IMG/VR virus record: IMGVR_UViG_3300038696_000644
Coordinates: 1-28,998 of that record
DNA: 28,998 bases
Origin: a virus
Direction: 5' to 3' (one strand)
Below, in pieces: positions 22,654 to 28,998 of this stretch (positions are counted from its first letter, which is position 1; the number at the start of each line of letters is the position of its first letter). The translations under genes and the position numbers were made by a program. The notes beneath the pieces were generated by a model. It was not told the DNA's origin. It ran no database searches and saw only the letters and a program-made list of their open reading frames with translations.

Positions 22654-23449
22654 CTTCCTCCGCGAGGATCATGTCGCCGCCCACCCTCGCGTCGTCTACA
22701 AAGACCGCTGTCGCCACCTGCGGATCAAGGCCCCGAAGGTCCATGACCGGACCGATGCCAATCTGGTCGGCCACCTCAAGCGGGATACCAAGCGCCTCGG
22801 CCGCGCGGCGCCAATCCGCGAGCGGTGTACCCTCAGTCTCGGCGCGCAGGAGACCTGCGATGCTGGCCAGATCAGGGTCTGCCTCCATCAGAGACAGGAC
22901 TTCGCCCCAGGCGCTGTTTGGCGCGATGGTGCCACCGGCCACCGGCGTGTCCACCAGATCACAGGTCAGCACCAGCTGCCGCGCGGCAAAGCGCACGCCG
23001 TTTTCGGCCGATGCGCCGCGCCGGGAAAGGCTGCGCGTGATCCGGGGGACCAGCATCATCCAGACGCGCGACCACGCATTGTCGTCGCGGTTCAGAGCGC
23101 GCGCCACCTGATGCTCCATGATGTCGAGCGTCAGCTCCATCCCTTCGTCCGTGTGCGGGATCGCGATCGTAATCTGGCCGCCCTCATCGTCCGTGGCAGG
23201 CACCTCCACCCGGGATGCAATGGCAATCTCGATCACCAGATCACACCGATGGGCACCACTGTTGAGGTCCCGACCGGTGACGTCCAGGGCGTGTTCATCC
23301 GTGGTCACCACGATCAAGGGCTGGCGGGTTTCGGCGATGGTCTGGTCGATCGGGTCCACCGCGCTGTCAAACACCCGTGGCCCGGCTAGCGTCCGGTCGA
23401 GCAGCGCGCGCGCAGCAGCCAGCCGCATGACAAGACGGGTCAGGCTCAT
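22640..23449 (-). CDS. Hypothetical protein, probable tail completion or head-tail protein
   Basis: The 269-residue protein lies between the head-tail joining gene and gpV, where P2-like phages encode the tail completion proteins R and S. It includes LARxLLDRTLAG-like helix (LAAARALLDRTLAG), DEGMELTLDIMEHQVARALN, and RRGASAENGVRFAARQLVLTCDLVD, which suggest a mixed alpha/beta fold like tail terminators. No catalytic motif or membrane helix is seen. The start overlaps the previous gene's stop codon (ATGA). The function is inferred from position. Confidence 0.65.
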   Translation of the reverse strand: MSLTRLVMRLAAARALLDRTLAGPRVFDSAVDPIDQTIAETRQPLIVVTTDEHALDVTGRDLNSGAHRCDLVIEIAIASRVEVPATDDEGGQITIAIPHTDEGMELTLDIMEHQVARALNRDDNAWSRVWMMLVPRITRSLSRRGASAENGVRFAARQLVLTCDLVDTPVAGGTIAPNSAWGEVLSLMEADPDLASIAGLLRAETEGTPLADWRRAAEALGIPLEVADQIGIGPVMDLRGLDPQVATAVFVDDARVGGDMILAEEDDGA

Positions 23450-23868
23450 GGTGCGTCGTCCTCCCGGACAAGGATGAGGGTGAGATCGCCGAGGTCCGTG
23501 TGATGGACCGCGCCGATCGCATAGACCGGTGGGCCTTCGCGGCTGATCAGCGTGATCGCATCGCCCTTGGTGGGCAGCGCTGTCAGCGCGGCGACCTGCG
23601 CCTTGGCGATCCAGAACTCAGCAGCGGTTGAGCCAAACTTGGTTGTGCCCGACATCTGACTACCCCGTGCCTGGCCGCGCAGGTCGTCTTTCACAGGGCC
23701 CGCCGAGAAAACACCGTGAACCGTGACCTCGGTGCGGTCCGGGTCCACTGCGCGCTCAGCATATTGCGTGGATCGGCGTGGGCGCAGAAGGACGGGCTCT
23801 GCAAACACCTCGGACATGACCGTCGATATGGCATCGTCGAGGGCCCTAAAAACACTCATTGCTGTCAT
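23446..23868 (-). CDS. Head-tail joining protein (lambda FII-like, probable)
   Basis: This 140-residue protein has a helical N-terminus (MSVFRALDDAISTVMSEVFAEP) and a beta-rich body (VTVHGVFSAGP, DAITLISREGPPVYAIGAVHHTDLGDLTLILV), which fits the small beta-barrel joining proteins placed at the head-tail junction. It lies just after the major capsid gene and before the tail genes. GGAGAA lies upstream of the ATG at 23868; the ATG at 23859 is an alternative start. It overlaps the next gene by ATGA. The family assignment is from size, fold pattern and order. Confidence 0.7.
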   Translation of the reverse strand: MTAMSVFRALDDAISTVMSEVFAEPVLLRPRRSTQYAERAVDPDRTEVTVHGVFSAGPVKDDLRGQARGSQMSGTTKFGSTAAEFWIAKAQVAALTALPTKGDAITLISREGPPVYAIGAVHHTDLGDLTLILVREDDAP

Positions 23869-24002
23869 CTTGTTTCTCCAAGGAGAGGCGTGTCAGCGAC
23901 CGGCTGCCACGGTCTGTGCCAGGGCAAGACCCAATGCATCCCCAGAATCTGTGGACAACTCTGTGGAGAAAGCGCAGAATTTGCCTCTAACGTAGCGATA
24001 TC

Positions 24003-24030
24003 TTGACTGTCTTATCGATACGCCTAAAAT
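24003..24030 (+). promoter_or_regulatory. Candidate plus-strand sigma70-type promoter
   Basis: TTGACT and TAAAAT are separated by 16 bases, each matching five of six consensus positions. It faces away from the late operon, toward the capsid gene in antisense, and its -10 region overlaps the left palindrome. No plus-strand gene follows that I can support. Confidence 0.35.
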
Positions 24031-24050
24031 CTAGGCGTATCTTAAGATAC
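24017..24050. promoter_or_regulatory. Two overlapping palindromes, possible operator or RNA hairpin
   Basis: GATACGCCTA (24017-24026) and TAGGCGTATC (24032-24041) form a perfect ten-base inverted repeat with a five-base gap. GTATCTTAAGATAC (24037-24050) is a perfect 14-base palindrome that shares its first bases with the right arm. This could be an operator for a dimeric regulator or a hairpin ending the capsid transcript, although no T-run follows. Confidence 0.5.
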
Positions 24051-24190
24051 TGTTTTGTAACATATTTTCTTCAAGGTGAGAAGAACACGCGATCTGGGCC
24101 GGAGATTTGTAACAAGCCCATGTCAAGGTTTAATAAGTCAAACGCGACAAGAGCTTGCTGCGGGTCAGCATGTTTCTGCAGGCGCTTACC

Positions 24191-25222
24191 TTATGTTCGC
24201 TTGCCGGGGATCAGCACGCGCGGTCGCGTGCAGTATTGCAGGGCGTTCATCTGGAACTCGAGGTTCACACCCTTGCCGTTCTGCATTTCCCACTGCTTGC
24301 CATAGAGGCGCTGGCCCGGCGTGTTCACCGTTTCGATGTAATCAGCCGGAGCATAGACCGTGCGGAAGAGACCGGGCACGCCCATGGGCACGAGATGGCA
24401 CTTGTCGGTCTCAATGCCGACATTCTGACCACCGCGGTAGTTCATCCAGGTGATGCCGCCAAATTCGAAGGCGCCGTAGATGCCGGAATTGCCCGAATTG
24501 ATGTAGGCGTTGCGCAGCGAGGCGGCGTCGGCATAGCCCTTGTAGGTATCGCGGACTTCCTTGTGGCCGATCAGGTCGTCGAAGAACGCGTCGCCACACA
24601 GCGCGATCACGCTCGTGTAGGGCAGACCGTCGAGGATGCCCGCCATCTGACGGATGACACCGGCGCATTTCTTGCGCAGAGCCCCGTCAGTGGCGCTGGC
24701 ATTGTCGAGGTCAAAGTCGACCACGGCCTGCTGGCTTTCACCAAACTCGGTGAAATAGTCGAAGAGGACCGAGCCGTCAGCGTCCAGAAGCTGGCCGGTC
24801 TTCAGGATGTTGAGCCGGTGATATTCCTCGGTCAGAGCGAAGAACTGGCTGGCCTCCGCTGCGCGGTCCGCAATCTTCTGCTGTAACCGTTCGACAGCCA
24901 CTTCCTGACCAAAGGCCCGGACCTGCTGTACCTCGTCGGCATAGATCGCATCGTCCACCTGGAAGTGGGGCACCTTGAGCATCCGCATGGCGCGTTTCGA
25001 TTTGTCGAAGGTCTGGCCGGGACCGCCACGCGGGCTGGCGGAGACCAGCATGCGGTTCTGCTCCTTGTCCTTCTCGATCGCGATATCGAGCGTGTCGATG
25101 CTGGTGGTCTGGAACAGCCCCATCTGACCGATGCGGGAGGGCGTGTATTTTATCTCACGAAGCGCATCCGTGAGGCGCATGACGCTGAAAGCGTCCTGAC
25201 TGAAGATGTTGAGGATCGACAT
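24191..25222 (-). CDS. E: Major capsid protein E (lambda gpE-like)
   Basis: The 343-residue protein matches the lambda-type major capsid family (phage major capsid E) in length (lambda E is 341) and pattern: an N-terminal MSILNIFSQDAFSVMRLTDAL, KYTPSRIGQMGLF, PRGGPGQTFDKSKRAMRMLKV, a helical spine around 100-150, and a C-terminal GVPGLFRTVYAPADYIETVNTPGQ. It forms the shell of the head with the decoration protein encoded just upstream. The ATG at 25222, with AAAGGA nine bases upstream, was preferred to the in-frame ATG at 25282. Confidence 0.95.
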   Translation of the reverse strand: MSILNIFSQDAFSVMRLTDALREIKYTPSRIGQMGLFQTTSIDTLDIAIEKDKEQNRMLVSASPRGGPGQTFDKSKRAMRMLKVPHFQVDDAIYADEVQQVRAFGQEVAVERLQQKIADRAAEASQFFALTEEYHRLNILKTGQLLDADGSVLFDYFTEFGESQQAVVDFDLDNASATDGALRKKCAGVIRQMAGILDGLPYTSVIALCGDAFFDDLIGHKEVRDTYKGYADAASLRNAYINSGNSGIYGAFEFGGITWMNYRGGQNVGIETDKCHLVPMGVPGLFRTVYAPADYIETVNTPGQRLYGKQWEMQNGKGVNLEFQMNALQYCTRPRVLIPGKRT

Positions 25223-25347
25223 GGGGTGTCCTTTTTGCGTCGGCGCGCCAGCGACTGGCCACGCGGGATCGGCCCACAGCACGAGGGCGAGAGGGATCAG
25301 ATTTGAAATGTGAGAGATTCGGGGCTGGCGTTAGCGCACTGCGAAAG

Positions 25348-25368
25348 TCGTGCGCAATCAGCGCACGA
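25348..25368 (-). promoter_or_regulatory. Hairpin at the end of the decoration gene
   Basis: TCGTGCGC and GCGCACGA pair perfectly around a five-base loop. The structure covers the stop codon of the decoration gene and precedes the 126-base leader of the capsid gene. It lacks a T-run, so it may balance or stabilise D and E mRNA rather than terminate it. Confidence 0.4.
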
Positions 25369-25729
25369 TAATGCCTACACCCGCGAGATCAGCTCGGGCA
25401 GCGACCTGTTCGGCGACCTGGTCGCGGTCGGGATGGTAGGTCAGGATCTTGCCATTCACCTCGGCGTCCCGAGTGATGCCGGCAACCGCAACATCACTTG
25501 CCGTGGCATCACAGCCGTAGAACGCGATTGCCACGGCGGTCTGGCTGCCATCCGTAGCCCCCACGGCACTGGCCAGATATTTGCCGCTGGCGGTGATTTT
25601 GCCCAGCACGGTGCCCGGCGCGATGATGCCCGCGCCATCGGCGATGGTGATATTTTCCCGCGAGCGCTGGCCATTGGCCTCGGTCATCAGGAATTCGCCG
25701 GGATGGCGGCCTTCTGTGAGAACAGTCAT
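25358..25729 (-). CDS. D: Head decoration protein D (lambda gpD-like)
   Basis: This 123-residue protein resembles the lambda head decoration family: MTVLTEGRHPGEFLMTEANG, then SRENITIADGAGIIAPGTVLGKI, beta-rich throughout. Lambda gpD is about 110 residues and stabilises the expanded head as trimers. The ATG at 25729 has AGGAG nine bases upstream; the in-frame ATG at 25873 lies inside the protease gene, and its extra part looks unstructured. It sits between the protease/scaffold gene and the capsid gene, exactly as in lambda. Confidence 0.9.
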   Translation of the reverse strand: MTVLTEGRHPGEFLMTEANGQRSRENITIADGAGIIAPGTVLGKITASGKYLASAVGATDGSQTAVAIAFYGCDATASDVAVAGITRDAEVNGKILTYHPDRDQVAEQVAARADLAGVGIIVR

Positions 25730-25745
25730 GGTCTCGGTCTCCTCT

Positions 25746-26183
25746 TCAGCCGAAGCGCGCATTGGCGTGGGTGATGGCTTTTGACCACCCCGCCACACTG
25801 CGCTCGGCGCGGTTGCGTTGATCGGCCGGGGTTTCGGCCCCGAGCTCGGTCTCGTGTGCGGCCCGGTCGGCAATCGTCGTGGGGACCGATGCCTTGGGGG
25901 ACGCCGTCATAACTTTCGCCGCGTCCACAGCCGTCATCTCCGTCTCGAGCGCCAGAACCAGCGCTTGCGCCTCGCGCCCTTCGGCCTCGGGCGCTGTCAG
26001 GATGGACTTGATGCGGGACGTGGCCTCGGCTTTGCCAGCGGTGACACCGGCGGTATGCGCCTCGGTGCGGGCGGCATCGACAGCGGCTTGCAGGTCGGCC
26101 GGACTGATACCGGGAACCGATGCGGCTGAAGCCACCGCAGTATCGGCCTCCATAGGTGTCTGGCATTTCGTCGAATTGGTCAT
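25746..26183 (-). CDS. Nu3: Nested scaffold protein from internal start (Nu3-like)
   Basis: Within the protease gene an in-frame ATG at 26183 is preceded by GGGAGGA three bases away, a strong ribosome site where none is needed for the longer protein. Starting there gives 145 residues, mostly helical and Ala/Glu-rich (SPADLQAAVDAARTEAHTAG, then EGREAQALVLALETEMTAV). In lambda the scaffold Nu3 is made the same way from the 3' part of gene C. The product would guide capsid assembly and then be degraded by the protease. The spacing is a little short, and no experimental support exists here. Confidence 0.7.
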   Translation of the reverse strand: MTNSTKCQTPMEADTAVASAASVPGISPADLQAAVDAARTEAHTAGVTAGKAEATSRIKSILTAPEAEGREAQALVLALETEMTAVDAAKVMTASPKASVPTTIADRAAHETELGAETPADQRNRAERSVAGWSKAITHANARFG

Positions 26184-27119
26184 GGGTCCTCCCTTTCTCT
26201 GGGGAATTGCCCCGGAGGGCGGTTGCGAGAGCGCGGCGATCACCTCGTCGAGGCCCGCCATGCGATCGGCGAGACCTTGAGCAATGGCATCCGCGCCAAG
26301 ATAGGTCCGGGCTTCTGTGGCTCGGATTGCCTGTTCGGTCATGCGACCAGCGCGGCCCTCAGCCACAATCCCCACGAACTGGTCGTAGATTTTGAGGACC
26401 TCGGCCTGCAGGTCAGCGCGCACGGCGTCCGACAGGGGCCCGAACGGGTTGCCATCAACCTTGTGCGCACCGGCATGGATCAACGTCGGCTTCACGCCGC
26501 GATCTTCCAGTTCGCCCGAGCGGTCGAGATGGGTCAGTACGACGCCGATCGATCCGACCATCGAGGTGGGCGACACGATGATTTCGCGCGCAGCACTGGC
26601 GATGCCATAGGCAGCCGAGGCGGCCACATCATTGACGAAGGCCACAACCGGCTTCACCTCGTTCACAGCGCGAACGAGGTTGGCTGTCGCAAACATGCCC
26701 GTGGCCTCACCGCCCGGACTGTCGATATCCAAGAGGATTGCTTGAACCTCCGGATCGGCTTGCGCCTCGCGCAGTTGCGCGGCAATCCCCTCATAGGAGA
26801 CGAGCCCCGAATTGGCCCCGATCCAGGCACCCCGGTTCACAAGGCTGCCGACGATCGGCAAGATGGCAACGCCGTTTGCAACGCGCATTGAGCTTACGCT
26901 GCCATTGTCGCGGCGGTGACTGCCGACAAATCGGTTGGCCTCGGGCCCCGGCAGGCTCATAGGCTCGATCCCAATCCGGCCCTGCAGCACATGCAGGATC
27001 AGATCGGCCTTGTCCGGGTGTAGCAACAGTGGGCGGTTCAGTACCCGCCCCGCGATCTGCGCCAGCGTTGGACGCGCATTCGCCACTGCAGAGTGTTCAA
27101 CATCTGGCGGCTCTGTCAT
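25746..27119 (-). CDS. C: S49 prohead protease with C-terminal scaffold region (lambda C-like)
   Basis: The 457-residue protein has a SppA/S49 serine protease domain at about residues 70-300. Visible motifs are AILLDIDSPGG (128-137), the nucleophile Ser168 in NDVAASAAYG, and Lys220 in IHAGAHKVDGNPFG, the expected Ser-Lys pair. Residues 312-457 are a helical, Ala/Glu-rich scaffold-like region. The enzyme matures the prohead by cleaving scaffold and itself. The ATG at 27119 overlaps the preceding stop codon (ATGA) with AGGAGG just upstream; the ATG at 27179 is less likely. A nested scaffold product is listed separately. Confidence 0.93.
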   Translation of the reverse strand: MTEPPDVEHSAVANARPTLAQIAGRVLNRPLLLHPDKADLILHVLQGRIGIEPMSLPGPEANRFVGSHRRDNGSVSSMRVANGVAILPIVGSLVNRGAWIGANSGLVSYEGIAAQLREAQADPEVQAILLDIDSPGGEATGMFATANLVRAVNEVKPVVAFVNDVAASAAYGIASAAREIIVSPTSMVGSIGVVLTHLDRSGELEDRGVKPTLIHAGAHKVDGNPFGPLSDAVRADLQAEVLKIYDQFVGIVAEGRAGRMTEQAIRATEARTYLGADAIAQGLADRMAGLDEVIAALSQPPSGAIPQRKGGPMTNSTKCQTPMEADTAVASAASVPGISPADLQAAVDAARTEAHTAGVTAGKAEATSRIKSILTAPEAEGREAQALVLALETEMTAVDAAKVMTASPKASVPTTIADRAAHETELGAETPADQRNRAERSVAGWSKAITHANARFG

Positions 27120-27376
27120 CTCACCCCTCCTGTTCCGAGCGCAAAGCGCCGAGGGCCACGGCCCTGCTGTTGTGCACATTGCTCTTCAAAGCGGCGAATG
27201 ACGGCCAAGAGCCGGTCGGGATGCGCACGATGATAGGTCACCGACCGCTCCACCCCGTTCGATCCCGCCCGGAACCGTACCTCCATGGCACCTTCTCCCG
27301 CGACGAGCCGGACATAGACCTGCCGCAGGCTGGCGGCCGCCGCGCAGGGATCGGCCTCGTCAATACTGATGGTCAT
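27116..27376 (-). CDS. Small head protein, gpW-like (probable)
   Basis: The 86-residue protein has a helical N-terminus (CAAAASLRQVYVRLVAG), a beta hairpin (AMEVRFRAGSNGVERSVTYHR), then a helix (PDRLLAVIRRFEEQCAQQQG) and an Arg-rich tail. This helix-hairpin-helix order resembles lambda gpW, a head-tail joining protein of 68 residues. Here, however, the gene follows the portal gene rather than preceding it. Both ends overlap neighbours by ATGA, so it is coupled to portal and protease. The assignment rests on size and pattern only. Confidence 0.65.
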   Translation of the reverse strand: MTISIDEADPCAAAASLRQVYVRLVAGEGAMEVRFRAGSNGVERSVTYHRAHPDRLLAVIRRFEEQCAQQQGRGPRRFALGTGGVR

Positions 27377-28998
27377 GCCTCGTCCCCGTCGCCCATACTG
27401 TCATTTTCATCTGCGTCAGCCGCACTCAGCCCACCGCCCTGCGCCCCCATCATCTGCGGCTCGGGCAGCCCGTATTCAGCTCGCAGCGCCTGTTCCTGCG
27501 CCAGTTGCTGGTAGACATCGTCCACATCCGCCCCGAGATCGGTGCAGATCATCGCATCCGACATCACACCAAGGCGCCTCCAGACCTCGTGGGCCTTGGC
27601 TTTTTTCAGATCATCGGCCTGCGGACGCGGGTCACCCCGCCAGTCCGCCCGGCACGCAGCCGTGCGATTGGCCATAAAACCGGCAATCCCGCCCGGAAAC
27701 GGCAGGCTCCCCGCCTCGATCTCTTCCTCAAGCCAGGCCTCAAAGATCGGCTGGCAGAACGGCGCCATGATGTTGCGTCGCCGGGCTTTCGTGATGGCAA
27801 AGATCTCCGTGGTCGCCGCCTGCAGCGAGGAATAGGTCGCGCCGACATTATCGCCGGTCGCACTTTCATAGGTCAGCCCGAGACAGCGCGCGAGTTCGCG
27901 CAGCAGATGCATCGCAAAGGCCGCGTAATCTGAAGACGGGTGGTTGCTGGTATGGAACTTCAGCTCCTGACCCGGAAACAGATGCGCCAGCCGCCCATTG
28001 ATCCCGACATCCAGCGTGCTGCCGTCGTAATAGCCTGCAACCATTTCGATATACGCCTCCATCGGCGAGATACCCTGCGCCAGCATCTGCGCCTGCTCCT
28101 GTGGCGTCAGCAAGCCTTGGAGTACCTGTTCCGTCGGCTCGTCGGACGTGATCGTCACCGCAAACAGCGTCTGCACAATCGCGGCCATCAGCGTGGCATC
28201 CGCCAGCTGGTCAAACTGCCGCGCCACCTGCAGCGCCGGAACCAGAGGCGAGATGCCCCGATGTGTACCAGGCGCGCCCTCGAAGATGTGGATCACCCGG
28301 GGTCGACCCGCCCGGTCGCGGGCGCGCACATCATATTCCTCTTCATGCCCAAACAGGTCCTTGCGGATCGCGCGGTAGCCCACCGGCATGCCGTCGGCAT
28401 CGGTGTAGACCCCGTTGATCAGCCGCTTCATGCTTTCCGTCTTGCGCGAGAGCCGCTGCGGCGGCAGCAGCCGCACCTTGGTGCCGTAGCGGTTCCAGGG
28501 CCGCTTGCGCCAGGGCAGCTCCGCGAGGATTTCGCCCGTCACAAGCCAGGAGCGAAACGCCGCCGCCTGCATCTGACCAAAGGTGCGCAGGCCCTGAATG
28601 TCGCATTCCTGCGCGCTCCGCGCCCAAAGTTCGAACCGACGCTCGACCGTCTTCGCCCAGTCAGATGCTTGGGCTGGCGTCATCCCAAAAGTCTCGTTCT
28701 CCGGCAACACCTTCAGCTGCAGACCCGTGCCCACGGTATTGGCGACGCATTGCTCCATGGCCCCGGCCAACCAACCGCTGTTGTGCAACAGGTCACCCAC
28801 CCGCGCGGCCGCATCGTCCCAGGCCTCGCCAATATCATCTTGGGCCTCCCGCAGCGCCGGTTTCCACCCCGCAAAGGTGACACCCCGCCCGCCGCGCATG
28901 TATTTGCCTGAGGGTTTGGGGAGGGTCATCCCCTCAGGCCCTGCCGGTTGAGGCAGCGCCTCCGCCAGCAGAGTCTTCAGCTTTGACATCACGGACAT
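27373..28998 (-). CDS. B: Portal protein (lambda gpB-like)
   Basis: The open frame gives 541 residues from an ATG at the window edge. It matches the lambda portal family (about 533 residues in lambda): RGGRGVTFAGWKPALREAQ near the start, then DLLHNSGWLAGAMEQCVANTVGTGLQL, RSWLVTGEILAELPWRK, and RPRVIHIFEGAPGTHRGISPLVPAL, with a helical clip and crown region later. It forms the 12-fold DNA entry ring. The true start may be the edge ATG, the ATG at 28989, or an upstream codon outside the window, so the N-terminus is uncertain. The large terminase gene would be expected further upstream. Confidence 0.93.
   Translation of the reverse strand: MSVMSKLKTLLAEALPQPAGPEGMTLPKPSGKYMRGGRGVTFAGWKPALREAQDDIGEAWDDAAARVGDLLHNSGWLAGAMEQCVANTVGTGLQLKVLPENETFGMTPAQASDWAKTVERRFELWARSAQECDIQGLRTFGQMQAAAFRSWLVTGEILAELPWRKRPWNRYGTKVRLLPPQRLSRKTESMKRLINGVYTDADGMPVGYRAIRKDLFGHEEEYDVRARDRAGRPRVIHIFEGAPGTHRGISPLVPALQVARQFDQLADATLMAAIVQTLFAVTITSDEPTEQVLQGLLTPQEQAQMLAQGISPMEAYIEMVAGYYDGSTLDVGINGRLAHLFPGQELKFHTSNHPSSDYAAFAMHLLRELARCLGLTYESATGDNVGATYSSLQAATTEIFAITKARRRNIMAPFCQPIFEAWLEEEIEAGSLPFPGGIAGFMANRTAACRADWRGDPRPQADDLKKAKAHEVWRRLGVMSDAMICTDLGADVDDVYQQLAQEQALRAEYGLPEPQMMGAQGGGLSAADADENDSMGDGDEA

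Larger units (their letters stand above)
23869..24190. other. AT-rich 322-base gap after the major capsid gene
   Basis: This is the longest gap between late genes outside the insert, and it is more AT-rich than its neighbours. It holds two overlapping palindromes and a plus-strand promoter-like sequence, listed separately, and a TTGTCCACA sequence (minus strand, around 23950-23958) one base off a DnaA box. No minus-strand gene is convincing, and the plus-strand frame at 24076 (125 codons) overlaps the capsid gene and is probably a shadow. It may be a remnant or regulatory insertion. Confidence 0.5.

Noticed and set aside
23950-23958. DnaA box-like TTGTCCACA (minus strand)
   Set aside because: It is a single near match with no cluster of boxes or replication gene nearby; an origin is unlikely in a late operon.
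24121-24126. TTGACA on the minus strand in the capsid gap as a promoter -35
   Set aside because: At 16-18 bases downstream the sequence is GC-rich (TCCGGC) with no -10 match.
24076-24453. 125-codon plus-strand frame after the possible promoter in the capsid gap
   Set aside because: Its second half is antisense to the capsid gene; only the first 38 codons lie in the gap, and no ribosome site is clear.

Overview
The window is the late-gene region of a tailed prophage, probably in a marine alphaproteobacterium of the Rhodobacteraceae/Roseobacter type. The phage genes are GC-rich. The GlmU-derived gene carried in the insert looks most like alphaproteobacterial GlmU. No host gene is visible, so the organism call is an inference.

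Almost every phage gene lies on the minus strand, so the functional order runs from 28998 down to 1. The head module is lambda-like: portal, a small gpW-like protein, an S49 prohead protease with a Nu3-like internal start for scaffold, decoration protein D, major capsid protein E and a head-tail joining protein. The tail is contractile and P2-like: a probable tail completion protein, spike V, then W, J, I, several fibre and adhesin genes, sheath, tube, E/E' with a visible -1 slippery site, tape measure, U, X and D. The lysis module closes the window: a small membrane protein, a membrane-anchored peptidoglycan hydrolase and a spanin-like protein. Many genes overlap by ATGA or sit a few bases apart, as in one long late operon.

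Between the V and W parts of that operon lies a foreign block of about 3.4 kb (18372-21801). It is less GC-rich and coded on the opposite strand. Its ends are 20-bp imperfect inverted repeats, each flanked outside by CTAG, which looks like a transposon with a 4-bp target duplication. No DDE transposase that would match such ends is visible inside. The block carries an intact IS110/IS1111-type insertion sequence with a long 3' noncoding end that could encode a bridge (seek) RNA. It also carries a 457-residue chimera. This chimera is a GlmU-type nucleotidyltransferase that keeps the metal-binding residues but has changed sugar-pocket residues, has lost the acetyltransferase domain, and has gained a helical C-terminus with a membrane segment. 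This chimera and its carrier are the most unusual content of the window.

Other points of interest are an AT-rich 322-bp gap after the capsid gene with two overlapping palindromes, a terminator-like hairpin just before the sheath gene, and a 16-bp motif followed by a hairpin that occurs upstream of both the sheath and the endolysin genes. No tRNA, rRNA, CRISPR array or attachment site was seen.
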